Notes: a model not told the origin generated them from the letters alone. Counted from the stretch's first letter, positions 34,251-44,286 are shown. The stretch is DNA of 64,000 bases from Bifidobacterium catenulatum PV20-2 (GCF_000800455.1 NZ_CP007456.1:1178001-1242000); one strand, 5' to 3'. Numbers and translations: made by a program.

Positions 34251-34715
34251 ATGAGCACTACAACATGGCATACGATTTGTGAAGCATCCATGATTTCCGG
34301 ACTTCCCGAATCCACTTTGCGCTACTACGAGCAGATCGGCATCATTGCCCCGATCGCACGTGACCCAAGTTCTGGCCATCGTGCCTACACCGACGAAGAC
34401 ATTCAATCGTTGGTTACTATTTCCTGCTTGTCTGCGACTGGCATGCCGCTTGATGCCATGCGCGAGTATCTGAAAAACCGTTTCGACGGAACCGAAGGTG
34501 CGCGCAGGCAAATGGCGCTACTGGACGCGCAGGCGTTGCGCTTGGCCGCAAAAGCCGAAAGCATCCGCATGCAGCAAGCCTATGTTTCCCTCAAAACATT
34601 GTATTGGCGTGCCGTGGCGGAAGGCCATGACGACGAAGCGCAACGACTTCTGGAAGAAAACCACGATGTCATCGAAACAGTGAAAAAACAGATTCGTAGC
34701 AAGGCTGACGCATAA
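34251..34715 (+). CDS. MerR-family transcriptional regulator
   Basis: Regulator with an N-terminal winged HTH (CEASMISGLPESTLRYYEQIGII, then DPSSGHRAYTDEDIQSL) and a helical dimerisation region. 154 residues, no C-terminal metal-binding Cys pair, so of the NmlR/AdhR type that senses electrophiles or acts on dehydrogenase genes. ATG at 34251; an in-frame GTG at 34242 is possible. It is followed at 58 bases by an alcohol dehydrogenase gene, likely its target. Confidence 0.88.
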   Translation: MSTTTWHTICEASMISGLPESTLRYYEQIGIIAPIARDPSSGHRAYTDEDIQSLVTISCLSATGMPLDAMREYLKNRFDGTEGARRQMALLDAQALRLAAKAESIRMQQAYVSLKTLYWRAVAEGHDDEAQRLLEENHDVIETVKKQIRSKADA

Positions 34716-34773
34716 GTCGAGGCGTCATCGCAGACGTTACCTTAATTCAATTCGTACAACAAAGGAGCAACTC

Positions 34774-35820
34774 ATGAAGGCAGCGATCTTCAAGGGAGTC
34801 AAGCAGATGGCATGTGAGGAACATGTCGAACCGACCATCATCGATGGGGGAGACGCCATCATCCGCGTGGTACGCGCATGCGTATGCGGATCCGACCTGT
34901 GGTTCTACCGTGACGGTAGCAAGGAGCCCAACACCCAGGCCGGCCATGAAGCCATCGGCGTGGTTGATCAGATCGGCGGCGACGTGACCGTGGCCAAGCC
35001 GGGCGATTTCGTGATCGTACCGTTCCCGTTCAGCTGCGGCAAGTGCCCGGTATGCAAGGCCGGTTTCGAATCCAGCTGCCCCCACGGCGGATATTTCGGA
35101 GACGAGGGATTGGGCTGCCAGGCGGAATACCTGCGCGTTCCCGAAGCCGACGGCACGCTGGTGGTCGTTCCGGGCGACGCGAAGAGCTTCTCCGACGGAA
35201 TGCTCGCATCGCTGCTCACCCTCTCTGACGTGATGTCGACCGGTTACCATGCGGCCGCTTCCGCCGAAATCAAGCCGGGAGACACCGCAGTCGTGTTCGG
35301 CGACGGTGCGGTCGGCCTGTGCGGAGTGCTGTCCGCCAAGCTGATGGGCGCCACCCGCATCATTTCCATGAGCCGCCATGCCGACCGCCAACGTATCGCA
35401 CGCGAATTCGGTGCCACCGATTTCGTGGAGGAACGTGGCGACGAGGCCGTGGCCAAGGTACTGGAAATGACTGATGGTTACGGTGCCGACGCCGTGCTTG
35501 AATGCGTAGGGTCCGCATTGTCGAACGACACTGCCATGAAGGTTGCGCGTGCGGGCGCTGTAGTCGGACGCGTTGGCTTGCCGCACGGCGTGGAAGCCGA
35601 TATTCCAGGACTGTTCTACCGCAACGTTGGCCTGCGCGGCGGTCCGGCACCGGTGCGCACGTACGATCTGCAGCGACTGCTCAAGGAAGTGCTCGACGGC
35701 AACATCAATCCCGGCATCGTCTACACCTCCGAATACACGCTCGACGATATTCAGGAAGCGTACGCGGCCATGGACGAGCGCCGCACCGTAAAGTCGCTGC
35801 TGCGCATCAGCGAGGTCTGA
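34774..35820 (+). CDS. Zinc-dependent alcohol dehydrogenase family protein
   Basis: MDR-superfamily oxidoreductase of 348 residues. The catalytic zinc ligands are in CVCGSDLWFY and AGHEAIGVV; the structural zinc lobe has CGKCPVCKAGFESSC; the NAD(P) glycine motif is VVFGDGAVGLCGV. Substrate is unknown; bifidobacterial relatives act on alcohols or aldehydes. ATG has AAAGGAG upstream. With the MerR gene and the following CMD-like gene it may be a small electrophile/aldehyde response operon (inferred). Confidence 0.88.
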   Translation: MKAAIFKGVKQMACEEHVEPTIIDGGDAIIRVVRACVCGSDLWFYRDGSKEPNTQAGHEAIGVVDQIGGDVTVAKPGDFVIVPFPFSCGKCPVCKAGFESSCPHGGYFGDEGLGCQAEYLRVPEADGTLVVVPGDAKSFSDGMLASLLTLSDVMSTGYHAAASAEIKPGDTAVVFGDGAVGLCGVLSAKLMGATRIISMSRHADRQRIAREFGATDFVEERGDEAVAKVLEMTDGYGADAVLECVGSALSNDTAMKVARAGAVVGRVGLPHGVEADIPGLFYRNVGLRGGPAPVRTYDLQRLLKEVLDGNINPGIVYTSEYTLDDIQEAYAAMDERRTVKSLLRISEV

Positions 35821-35871
35821 GCAATATACCGACGATAGAATAAGCGCAAATCAAACGAAAGGAAGCAAGTC

Positions 35872-36639
35872 TTGTTTGAAGAGCTGCACAAACGGATGAA
35901 TTCGTTCTGGAATAATGACAGGACATTGTCACAAACCGATCCGGAATTCATTGAATTCTTCTCGAATTTCGCTTATGACGAAGTGGTGAACGAACCGGGA
36001 GCAAATCATCCTGATTTGGATGACAAGACCCGTTCTTTGGCCATTCTTGCCGTGTTGGTCGGATGCCAAGGCTTGGATGCCTTCGAAATGATGCTGCCGG
36101 TGGCCTACGAAACCGGACTATCGTCCATCGCCATCAAGGAAATGGTGTATCAAGCGACCGCATACTGCGGCTTCGGCAAAACTCTGCCGTTCCTGAAGAA
36201 GCTCAACAACTTCCTCGGCGCGGCCAACGTGCATCTTCCGCTTGAACCGCAAGGCACCACCACGCCGGAAACGCGTGCCAAGGCGGGTGAAGACAAGCAG
36301 ATCGAAATCTTCGGTGAAGGAATGCGTGGATTCGCGCAATCCGGTCCCGAAGATACACGGCACATCAACAAGTGGCTTGCCTGCAACTGCTTCGGCGACT
36401 ACTACACGCGCGGTTGCTTGAGCACGCGTGAGCGTGAAATGATCACGTTGTGCTTCCTCGCCGCGCAGGGTGGTTGCGAACCGCAATTGACGTCTCATGC
36501 GAAGGCCAATATGGGCGTGGGCAATGAGAAGGCGCTTCTGATTGCCGTTATTTCGCAGTGCATGCCGTATATCGGATATCCGCGTACATTGAATGCGATT
36601 CGTTGCATCAATGATGCCGCCGAGCAGATGCAGGGCTGA
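35872..36639 (+). CDS. Carboxymuconolactone decarboxylase-family protein
   Basis: AhpD/CMD-like fold, 255 residues with two repeats: FSNFAYDEVVN, DDKTRSLAILAVLVGCQGLDAF then ETGLSSIAIKEMV; and CLSTREREMITLCFLAAQGGC with NEKALLIAVISQCMPYIGYPR. The family includes decarboxylases, peroxidase partners and dehydrogenase-linked proteins, so function is open. Start is TTG at 35872 with AAAGGA upstream; the first ATG is eight codons later. Follows the dehydrogenase gene by 51 bases. Confidence 0.85.
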   Translation: MFEELHKRMNSFWNNDRTLSQTDPEFIEFFSNFAYDEVVNEPGANHPDLDDKTRSLAILAVLVGCQGLDAFEMMLPVAYETGLSSIAIKEMVYQATAYCGFGKTLPFLKKLNNFLGAANVHLPLEPQGTTTPETRAKAGEDKQIEIFGEGMRGFAQSGPEDTRHINKWLACNCFGDYYTRGCLSTREREMITLCFLAAQGGCEPQLTSHAKANMGVGNEKALLIAVISQCMPYIGYPRTLNAIRCINDAAEQMQG

Positions 36640-36703
36640 TTTGCTGTAAGGTTTTACATCGATCGATGCTTCGACAGCTTGCTTGATTCTCGCTCTGATA
36701 TGG

Positions 36704-36748
36704 AGGGGGTCGTTTGCCAGTCACGATTGGATTGGCAAACGACCCCCT
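36704..36748. terminator. Terminator after CMD-like gene
   Basis: Perfect 16-base stem AGGGGGTCGTTTGCCA / TGGCAAACGACCCCCT with a 13-base loop. The longest hairpin I found in the window. Confidence 0.85.
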
Positions 36749-36890
36749 ATATACGTTACTGCTCATATGCGAGCATCACTCGACCCATACGTCCTACTAC
36801 AGGGAGGATTATTCCACCCACTGGATGAATCTGGACTCTAGAACACTCCTCAGCAATTCAACAGCAATTCAACAAGCTCATTGCGCGCGG

Positions 36891-37934
36891 CTACGAGACG
36901 ATTTTGTGGTCGGTGCGGTAAAGGTCAGGCTCTACGTAGATTTCGAAACGGAACCATGGCAATGCGGCACGCACGCTTTGTTCGATCTTGTTCACGGTTT
37001 CGACGTCGTAATCGCGGTCGAGTTTGCTGGTCTGCACTTTGACACACAGCAGAATGTCATCCTCAGACATGTGCACAGTCTGCATGTTCAGCAGTCGTTC
37101 CACGCCAGGCGTCGAAATAACGGCCTGCTCAATCTCCTTTCGGGTATCAGCGTCAACTGCCTCGCCAATCAGCAATGAACCCGACTTGAACATCAGCAGC
37201 AACGATCCCGAGATCAATACAAGACCAACCATCAAACCGCCGATCGCATCGAATATCTCATTGTCGAGCAGAATCGCCAGACCGATGCCAGTTCCTGCGA
37301 ATGCCAGACCAATCAGGGCAAGCGTGTCTTCCATGATGACGGATGCAAGCTCCGCCGATTTGGTGCGCTTCCAGAAACGGAACACGCCCATGTGGGGTAC
37401 GCCCGTACGTTCCATGCGCTCGTTCGCTTCCTTGATGCTTTGATGCAGTCCGTAACCTTCCAGACAGGCGCTGATGACCACCACAATGAACGCCACCAGC
37501 AGTTCCATCTGGTTGGCATCACGCAACGCGGGATTTGCGGCAATGGCGAGCAGCTTCTTTACCGCTTCCGAAGTGGAGAAGAAACCTCCGACGAAGAACA
37601 GCAACGTCGCCACCACGAACGAGGCGAGATACTTGGCCCGATACAACCCGAACGGATGATCGCCGTCCGTTTTATGTTTGGCGAAGCGGCCGCCTACCAT
37701 GAGTACGATCTCATTGGAGCAGTCGGCGATGGAGTGCACCGATTCGGAAAGCATTGCGGACGATCCGGTGAAGAACGCTGCCGCGAGCTTGGCGATGGCC
37801 ACGCCAATATTGGCTCCGAGCGCCGCTTTGACGGCCGCACCCTGATGTTCCGTTTCCTGTTGGCGAATATTGTTTGCCGTATTCGCGTTACTGTCGTTCG
37901 TACTACTGTCGTTGGAATCTTGCGATTCGTTCAT
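36891..37934 (-). CDS. Cation diffusion facilitator transporter
   Basis: Divalent cation/H+ antiporter of the CDF family (Zn, Mn, Co or Fe). After an Asn/Asp/Ser-rich N-terminal tail (1-30) come six membrane helices; the helix 2/5 metal-site pattern is seen as SVHSIADCSNEIVL and the family HPxG motif as DHPFGLYRAKY. The C-terminal cytoplasmic domain follows (EIEQAVISTPGVERLLN, then PWFRFEIYVEPDL). ATG at 37934 has GGAAAGG 6 bases upstream and is preferred to the longer frame from 37976. Confidence 0.86.
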   Translation of the reverse strand: MNESQDSNDSSTNDSNANTANNIRQQETEHQGAAVKAALGANIGVAIAKLAAAFFTGSSAMLSESVHSIADCSNEIVLMVGGRFAKHKTDGDHPFGLYRAKYLASFVVATLLFFVGGFFSTSEAVKKLLAIAANPALRDANQMELLVAFIVVVISACLEGYGLHQSIKEANERMERTGVPHMGVFRFWKRTKSAELASVIMEDTLALIGLAFAGTGIGLAILLDNEIFDAIGGLMVGLVLISGSLLLMFKSGSLLIGEAVDADTRKEIEQAVISTPGVERLLNMQTVHMSEDDILLCVKVQTSKLDRDYDVETVNKIEQSVRAALPWFRFEIYVEPDLYRTDHKIVS

Positions 37935-38101
37935 TGCCTTTCCGTTTCTTTCTGGAGTTAATACAGACACATTCAATCATATATAGGGGTGTGATATTCC
38001 CGTCGTATTCCGGAGGTGAAATGCCGAAAATGCGTGTAAGGCATGGGTGACTCCCCAATACCGGTAGATTTGCAAAAACCTGCTTTCTGCAACGAGGAGG
38101 G

Positions 38102-38992
38102 ATGATTGGGCGGTATGGTTCGGATGTGGTTGGTTTGTTTATCTCGAGAGACGAGACGCTTACGGATGCCAAGGCCGCAGCTGCATGGTCGGCACATGCG
38201 AGAAGAATCGGCGGTATGACTGAAGCCGCACATGATGATTATCAGTTGCCCGAAGAATTCGAACACTGTTCGAAACTTGACCCTGTACGCGATGCGCCTA
38301 GCGCGTTGGACCGTGTCAAGCAAGTCGTACGCATTTTGCACGAACCAGGCGGATGCCCTTGGGACGGCGAGCAGACCAATACAAGCCTGCTTAAACCACT
38401 GTTGGAAGAAACCTACGAATACATCGACGCTGTGGAAACGAACGATCGCGACAACATGCGTGAAGAACTCGGCGACATGCTGCTGCAATCCGTTTTCCAA
38501 GCGCAAGTGTGCGCCGTGGATACGCAGGATCCGTTCAACATCGACGAAGTGTGCAACCGTCTCGTAGATAAGCTCATCACCCGCCATCCGCATGTCTTTC
38601 AAACGGACGATGCTGCCGACGATTCCGTACCGGCACCGGAAAATGCGCAAGATACGCTGAAACTGTGGGAAGCGATGAAGCAGAAAGAGAAGCATCGTAA
38701 GTCTGTGCTCGAAGGCATCTCCCATGCGCAAGGCGCATTGCCGCGTGCTACAAAAATCGTATCGAGAGTACACAAATCGCAGTATCGTAATCAGCTCGAA
38801 ACCGCATTCAATCCAAGCGCAGAACAGACAGACGAACAGCATGATGTCCGTCATCCTTATGCAGACGAAATCATCGCCATCATCCGCAAAGCGCAATGTG
38901 ATGGCGTAGACGTGGAATCCGACCTGCGTTGCCGCCTGCGCGGCATAGAATCCGAAATCGAACACATCGAAAGGACCATGAACCATGAGTGA
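38102..38992 (+). CDS. mazG: MazG-family nucleoside triphosphate pyrophosphohydrolase
   Basis: House-cleaning NTP pyrophosphatase. The MazG core begins ALDRVKQVVRILHEPGGCPWDGEQ and holds the metal-binding acidic residues in LLEETYEYIDAVE and REELGDMLLQ. A second family segment TRHPHVF and LKLWEAMKQKEK follows. Starts at 38102 with a very close GAGGAGG site; an in-frame ATG at 38216 removes 38 residues that match nothing and could be the true start. Overlaps pepC by 8 bases. Confidence 0.88.
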   Translation: MIGRYGSDVVGLFISRDETLTDAKAAAAWSAHARRIGGMTEAAHDDYQLPEEFEHCSKLDPVRDAPSALDRVKQVVRILHEPGGCPWDGEQTNTSLLKPLLEETYEYIDAVETNDRDNMREELGDMLLQSVFQAQVCAVDTQDPFNIDEVCNRLVDKLITRHPHVFQTDDAADDSVPAPENAQDTLKLWEAMKQKEKHRKSVLEGISHAQGALPRATKIVSRVHKSQYRNQLETAFNPSAEQTDEQHDVRHPYADEIIAIIRKAQCDGVDVESDLRCRLRGIESEIEHIERTMNHE

Positions 38993-40403
38993 CATCAAAG
39001 CACTCGACCCAGCACTGCTCAAACAGTATTCCGCGGGCTTCAACGCCGACCGTGCCAATCTGGTGGCCGCCAATGCGGCAGTATCATCCGGAGTACTTGC
39101 CGCAGCTACTGACTACAAGGGCGAACGTGTGCTGCAGAATGATTTCTCCATTGAACTGAAGCAGGGGAGTATCACCAATCAGCGTAGCTCGGGGCGTTGT
39201 TGGATGTTTGCGGCGCTTAATACGTTGCGTTATGAGTTGATGCATCGTTGGAATTTGGAGGATTTCGAGTTTTCGGAAACCTACCTGTTTTTCTGGGATG
39301 CGATGGAGAAGTCGAACACGTATTTGGAGAATGTGCTTGCCACGTTGGATGAGCCGTTGGATAGTCGTGTGTTCGAGGCGATTAATTATGGTCCGGCCGA
39401 TGATGGTGGTTGGTGGCAAATGTTTGCCAATTTGGTGAACAAGTATGGTTTGGTGCCGAAGAGTGCTTATCCGGAGTCAGCTAATTCGAGGAATTCGGAT
39501 GCGTTCAAGCAGTATTTAAATACGAAGCTACGTGAGTTTGCGTCCGATTTGCGTGACCGTCATACAGCTGGAACGTCGTTGGATGAGTTGCGTGCGTTGA
39601 AGAATGAGGATATGGCCACGGTGTATCGCATGTGTGCGATCGCGTTGGGGGAGCCTCCGGAGCGTTTTGATTTTCTTGCGCGTATGAGCGATGACAAAGA
39701 TGATGGCAAGAAGAAAACCGCGGGGGAGGGTTCGTCTGAAAAGGCTGCGAAGACCGGCAAGGATGAGCGTCCGCAGATTCGTGAATTCGGTATCACTCCG
39801 ATGGAGTTTTATAAGAAGTATGTGCCGGTGGATGTGAACGATTTGGTTACGTTGTGCAATGTGCCGATGGAGAGTCGTCCGTTTGGCAAGCGGTATCGTA
39901 TTCGTTTTTCGGCCAATGTGGCCGAGGCGGGTGATATGGAGTTTGTGAACGTGTCTCTTGACGTGTTCAAGAAGGCTGCTGTGGACCAGATCAGTGGTGG
40001 TCATCCGATTTGGTTCGCTTGTGATTGCATGCAGTTTTCGTTGCGTGGCGATGGCTATTTTGATTGCGATACTGTGCGCGTTGACCAGCTTTTCGGTACG
40101 GAATTCACGTTCGACAAGGCCACGGGATTGGAGTATGGCGATTGCCCAAGCAATCATGCCATGACGTTGACTGGCGTGAATTTGGATGCTGACGGGCGTC
40201 CAAACCGTTGGAAGGTGGAGAACAGTTGGGGCAAGGATAATGGTCAGGATGGCTATTATGTGGCGTCCGATGCTTGGTTCGACCGTTATGTTACCGAACT
40301 GATCATTCGCAAGGAGTATCTCGATGAGGCTACGCGCGAAGTATTGGCCACTCAGCCGGTTGAGCTTGAGCCTTGGGAGCCGCTCACCAAGCGAAGCCGG
40401 TGA
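38985..40403 (+). CDS. pepC: Aminopeptidase C (bleomycin hydrolase family)
   Basis: Cytoplasmic cysteine aminopeptidase, family C1B. The active-site Cys72 is in ITNQRSSGRCWMFA, the His in CPSNHAMTLTGV and the Asn in KVENSWGKDNGQDGYY. 472 residues, somewhat longer than PepC because of a Lys/Gly/Ser-rich insertion near residue 230-260. Codon style changes sharply near 39160: the first 60 codons favour C/A endings, and the rest favours G/T endings (TTG, CGT, GGT, GTG). Probably used with peptide uptake for amino acids. Confidence 0.92.
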   Translation: MSDIKALDPALLKQYSAGFNADRANLVAANAAVSSGVLAAATDYKGERVLQNDFSIELKQGSITNQRSSGRCWMFAALNTLRYELMHRWNLEDFEFSETYLFFWDAMEKSNTYLENVLATLDEPLDSRVFEAINYGPADDGGWWQMFANLVNKYGLVPKSAYPESANSRNSDAFKQYLNTKLREFASDLRDRHTAGTSLDELRALKNEDMATVYRMCAIALGEPPERFDFLARMSDDKDDGKKKTAGEGSSEKAAKTGKDERPQIREFGITPMEFYKKYVPVDVNDLVTLCNVPMESRPFGKRYRIRFSANVAEAGDMEFVNVSLDVFKKAAVDQISGGHPIWFACDCMQFSLRGDGYFDCDTVRVDQLFGTEFTFDKATGLEYGDCPSNHAMTLTGVNLDADGRPNRWKVENSWGKDNGQDGYYVASDAWFDRYVTELIIRKEYLDEATREVLATQPVELEPWEPLTKRSR

Positions 40404-40464
40404 AGGCTTGCGCATATCGCGCATGATTCGGTTTGATTGCAATAAGGAATGAGATAAACAGTGT

Positions 40465-40493
40465 AGGGCGTCGATTGACAGATTCGGCGCCCT
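40465..40493. terminator. Terminator between pepC and CBS gene
   Basis: Stem AGGGCGtCGA with TTCGgCGCCCT (imperfect), between two converging genes. Confidence 0.55.
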
Positions 40494-40527
40494 CCACTTA
40501 TTGCAGTATTTAGTTATTATTTAATTG

Positions 40528-41568
40528 CTATTCGGCAGTACCAAGGCATGCTTCGAAGGAACGGCGGGTGAGGCGTCCACGGTTGACGACGCCCACGATC
40601 TTGCCTTGTTCAACCACCGGCACTTTCTTGTACTGTTGATAGCCGAGCATCTGGCAGACTTGCGCGATATTGGCATCCGATTGCACGGTGACGGCCGGCT
40701 TTGTGGCAATAACCATGACGTTCATATCAAGCAGTTCTGCGTGAGACAGTTCCGGGAATTCGCCGCGGGCCATGCCAGTGACCAGCGTGGAAATGTCAGA
40801 AACCGGCGCGTTGTCTTGTGCGAAGCGGCGCAGTACGTCGCTATCGGAGATGAAGCCGACCACGTGGCGTTCGTCATCGACGATAGGCATGCCGCTGATG
40901 TTCTTTTCCAACATCATGCGCACTGCGTCACGTACCGTGGCATCCGAGGCTACCGTGTAAACGTCATGCTGCATCACATCGGCAACGGTCTTGACATCCA
41001 AAGCGGGAACATGCTGTTGCGCAGACTTGTTCCATCCGGCAGCATCGCCGATGGCGTGAACTATCTTGCCGGACAATGGCGCGACGATCAGCATCTGAAT
41101 CGGCAACGCGATGGTGAAATTGTAGGGGAACATGCGCCAGAATCCCGTGAACGCGCCGAATGTGAAACCGAATGCCATGATGGCGCCGAATACGGTCATG
41201 AACACGGTCATCAGCACCACCATGAGGAATTTGACCGTGATGCCTTTCCATACCGCACGGTCGGTTGCCGCGCAGAATGTATTCATAATCGCGCGGGAGC
41301 TTGGCGTGCAGATGCACAAATCGCAAATCATGCCGACCACGTAGGCCAACGGCCAGTTGAACAATGCGTAGCTCCACGCCGCCGCACCGACGTCACCGAT
41401 ACGTACGCCGTAATTGAGTGCCGCCATCACATAAATCATGATCGCGGACATGATGAAACTGAAGAGAATGCCTTCCTTGCCGTTACGTGGCACGGAACTT
41501 CCTTTCGCTATGCGTTCGATGTGTTGCTGCATCGGCCCCTCTGGTCTGTTCCGCACGTCATGTTCCAA
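40528..41568 (-). CDS. Membrane protein with tandem CBS domains
   Basis: A 346-residue protein: four membrane helices (about 35-170) form a DUF2798-like domain, followed by two CBS modules (VADVMQHDVYTVASD, ISGMPIVDDERHVVGFISDSD, then NVMVIATKPAVTVQSD and YKKVPVVEQGKIVGVVNRG). CBS domains usually bind adenine nucleotides and regulate the attached module. The transported or sensed compound is not known. Confidence 0.82.
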   Translation of the reverse strand: MEHDVRNRPEGPMQQHIERIAKGSSVPRNGKEGILFSFIMSAIMIYVMAALNYGVRIGDVGAAAWSYALFNWPLAYVVGMICDLCICTPSSRAIMNTFCAATDRAVWKGITVKFLMVVLMTVFMTVFGAIMAFGFTFGAFTGFWRMFPYNFTIALPIQMLIVAPLSGKIVHAIGDAAGWNKSAQQHVPALDVKTVADVMQHDVYTVASDATVRDAVRMMLEKNISGMPIVDDERHVVGFISDSDVLRRFAQDNAPVSDISTLVTGMARGEFPELSHAELLDMNVMVIATKPAVTVQSDANIAQVCQMLGYQQYKKVPVVEQGKIVGVVNRGRLTRRSFEACLGTAE

Positions 41569-41783
41569 CAGGAGCGCGGAAGGCTAGGGGCGCATAACGA
41601 AATCCGAAAAGGTTCGGGCGATCGCAATGGCGACTTCCTGGCAAACGAATCGACTCAAGCCCTCAATGGGCATGCAAGATGCGATTCATGAGTCGGGGCC
41701 GCTTGCAAATCACAGATTGTTCGCAGACCCCAAGACAAATACGGAAATACCGAACGTGCTCGAAACGCATGTGGAAAGAAAAA

Positions 41784-41805
41784 GCCGGACGTTTTCGCGT
41801 CCGGC
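41784..41805. terminator. Terminator after ABC-F gene
   Basis: GCCGGACG-TTTTCG-CGTCCGGC hairpin (8-base stem, 6-base loop), placed to end the minus-strand ABC-F transcript. The AT-rich stretch on its left gives the T-run on that strand. Confidence 0.7.
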
Positions 41806-41841
41806 ATAAATACAATCCGAATAAAACTCGAATTACTCGGC

Positions 41842-43443
41842 TTACTCTTCGGCGACCAATTCCAGATAGGAATCATTCCACAGGTCTTCATCGCCGTCAG
41901 GCATGAGCAGCACACGTTCAGGGTTCAATGCCTGCACCGCACCCTCATCGTGGGTGACGAGCACAATAGCACCTTCATACTTGGCGATGGCCTTGAGGAT
42001 CTCATCGCGTGAAGCCGGATCAAGATTGTTGGTCGGTTCGTCAAGCAGCAGCACGTTCGCACGGCTCGTCACCAATGTCGCCAACGCTAAGCGGGTCTTT
42101 TCGCCACCGGAAAGCACACGGGCCGGCTTCAACGCATCATCGCCCGAAAACAGGAACGAGCCAAGAATCGAACGCGCCTGCGTATCATTCAGTTCCGGAG
42201 CCACGTGAATGAGATTTTCGAGCACCGTGGCGTTCAGATCAAGCGTGTCATGTTCTTGTGCAAAATAGCCGATTTTACAGCCGTGACCGTAGTCCACGGA
42301 ACCGGTGTCCGGCTCTTCCAAATGCGCGAGCAGACGCAGGGTGGTGGTCTTACCAGCACCGTTGTATCCCAAAATCACCACACGCGAACCCTTGTCAATA
42401 GCCAGATTCACGCCGGCGAATACAATGTTCGAACCATACGCTTTCGACACATCCTTCGCCATGATCGGCGTGCGACCGCACGGAGCCGGCTCCGGGAACC
42501 GGATATCCGCCACTTTCTCCTGCTTTTGTGCCTCGGACGTGTTCTCGAGAAGTTTCTCCGCACGACGCATCATGTTCTGCGCGGCCACGGCCTTGGTCGC
42601 CTTCGCATGCAGGCGGATACCCTGCTGCATGAGGCGTTCCGCCTTCTTCTCGGCCACTTCACGTTCGCGACGGCGACGTTCCTCATCAACCACGCGCTGA
42701 TGCAGGTAGGCTTTCCAACCGAGGGAATACATGTCGATCTGTCCGAGCTGCGCATCCAGATGCCATACCTTGTTCACCACTTCGTCCAACAGTTCGGTGG
42801 AGTGGGAGATGACCAGGAATCCACCCTCGTATTTCTTCAGGTATCCGCGTAACCATTCGATGGAGTCGGCGTCCAAATGGTTGGTCGGTTCGTCGAGGAT
42901 CAGTGTGTCCGCATCAGAGAACAGGATGCGGGCCAATTCGATACGACGACGCTGGCCGCCGGAAAGAGTACCCAACTGCTGGCCCATGACCTCCTGCGGC
43001 AGGCCAAGGCTTGCCGCCATTGCGGTCGCTTCGGACTGAGCCGCATAGCCGCCGGCCTTTTCGAAATCCTGCATAGCCTTGTCGTAACGGTTCATCGCTC
43101 GGGTCATGACGTCCGGATCCGGATCGGTCATCTCCTTTTCAGCCTTGCGGATACGACTGATGATTGATGCGATGTCTCGCGCGCTCATCATGCGGTCGAG
43201 CGCGGTCTGTTCCGGATCGGCAGCATGCGTGTCCTGCGGCAGATAGCCGAGCTTGCCCGATACACGCACTTTGCCGGCGGTGGGCAGCATGTCGCCGGTG
43301 ATCACGCGGGTGAGCGTGGTCTTGCCGGCGCCGTTACGTCCGACCAGACCGATCTTGTCGCCCTTGGCGACGTGGAAATTCGTGGGATGCAGCAACGTGC
43401 GCGCGCCGATCTGAATCTCAAGCTCCTGCGCTTCAATTGCCAT
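41842..43443 (-). CDS. ABC-F family ATPase (ribosome-associated type)
   Basis: Soluble tandem-ABC protein without membrane helices, 533 residues. Two P-loops: GRNGAGKTTLTR and GYNGAGKTTTLR; two signatures LSGGQRRRIELAR and LSGGEKTRLALAT; Walker B followed by DEPTNHLD and DEPTNNLD. The linker between the halves is charged (EERRRREREVAEKK). Close to EttA/Uup-like translation factors; some members protect against ribosome antibiotics. Its housekeeping place and lack of a mobile context favour a translation factor. Confidence 0.9.
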   Translation of the reverse strand: MAIEAQELEIQIGARTLLHPTNFHVAKGDKIGLVGRNGAGKTTLTRVITGDMLPTAGKVRVSGKLGYLPQDTHAADPEQTALDRMMSARDIASIISRIRKAEKEMTDPDPDVMTRAMNRYDKAMQDFEKAGGYAAQSEATAMAASLGLPQEVMGQQLGTLSGGQRRRIELARILFSDADTLILDEPTNHLDADSIEWLRGYLKKYEGGFLVISHSTELLDEVVNKVWHLDAQLGQIDMYSLGWKAYLHQRVVDEERRRREREVAEKKAERLMQQGIRLHAKATKAVAAQNMMRRAEKLLENTSEAQKQEKVADIRFPEPAPCGRTPIMAKDVSKAYGSNIVFAGVNLAIDKGSRVVILGYNGAGKTTTLRLLAHLEEPDTGSVDYGHGCKIGYFAQEHDTLDLNATVLENLIHVAPELNDTQARSILGSFLFSGDDALKPARVLSGGEKTRLALATLVTSRANVLLLDEPTNNLDPASRDEILKAIAKYEGAIVLVTHDEGAVQALNPERVLLMPDGDEDLWNDSYLELVAEE

Positions 43444-43669
43444 GCCTCAACACCTCTGCACTTTCGTTACTGTCGTTCCAAACTGGCTGTGCCGCACATA
43501 ACGGCCCGCCCATCATTTCATAAGGCCAAACGCCAATCGAACATCATACCGAACGCCTGTAACCACGTGAATCCCACCGCGTGGTACGCAATCGCAAATG
43601 GAATAGATTGCGCGGAAGTGTAACAATCAGATTATTCTGGTGAGCAGGCAAATTCGGAAGGGAGCAAAC

Positions 43670-44275
43670 ATGAAGAAAGCTTTGATCATTGTGGATGTGC
43701 AGCCGACATTTTGCGAAGGCGGCGAACTGGGTGTAGCCGGTGGCAATGCCGTCGCGGAACGTATCGCGGATTACGTGAATGCGCATCGCGGCGAGTACGA
43801 ATACATCGCAACCACGCAGGATTGGCATATCGAGCCCGGCTCACACTGGTCGGAGCAACCCGACTATGTGGATACGTGGCCCGTGCACGGCAAGGCCGGC
43901 TCTCCCGGCGCCGAACTTCATCCAGCGATCGCCGCGCTGCATGTAGAGCATCATTTCAAGAAGGGACAGTATTCGCCGTCATATTCGGGGTTCGAAGGAT
44001 ACGAGGATAATACGGATTCGATTCCTTCCCGCGAACAGGTCGCCTCTGACATGGCTACAGGGCGTACGCTTGCCGTTGCATTGGAATCCGCGGGTATCGA
44101 ATGCGTCGACGTGGTTGGCTTGGCCGAATCGCACTGTGTCAAGGAAACCGCGCTGGACGCCCGTAAGCTTGGACTTGAAGTGCATGTCATCGAAAACCTG
44201 ACCGAACCGGTCAGTGAAGAACTCGGCATCGCAGCCCGCCAGCAAATGCTCTCCGCCGGCATCATCCTCGACTAG
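43670..44275 (+). CDS. pncA: Nicotinamidase / isochorismatase-family hydrolase
   Basis: Cysteine-dependent amidase that probably turns nicotinamide into nicotinate for NAD salvage. The catalytic Asp is in ALIIVDVQPTFCEGGEL, metal-binding residues in TTQDWHIEPGSHW, and Lys in HHFKKGQYS. The active-site Cys is in VVGLAESHCVKETALDAR. 201 residues. ATG at 43670 with AAGGGAG upstream is preferred; the track-like longer frame adds ten residues. Confidence 0.88.
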   Translation: MKKALIIVDVQPTFCEGGELGVAGGNAVAERIADYVNAHRGEYEYIATTQDWHIEPGSHWSEQPDYVDTWPVHGKAGSPGAELHPAIAALHVEHHFKKGQYSPSYSGFEGYEDNTDSIPSREQVASDMATGRTLAVALESAGIECVDVVGLAESHCVKETALDARKLGLEVHVIENLTEPVSEELGIAARQQMLSAGIILD

Positions 44276-44286
44276 TTTCTTGAGGA

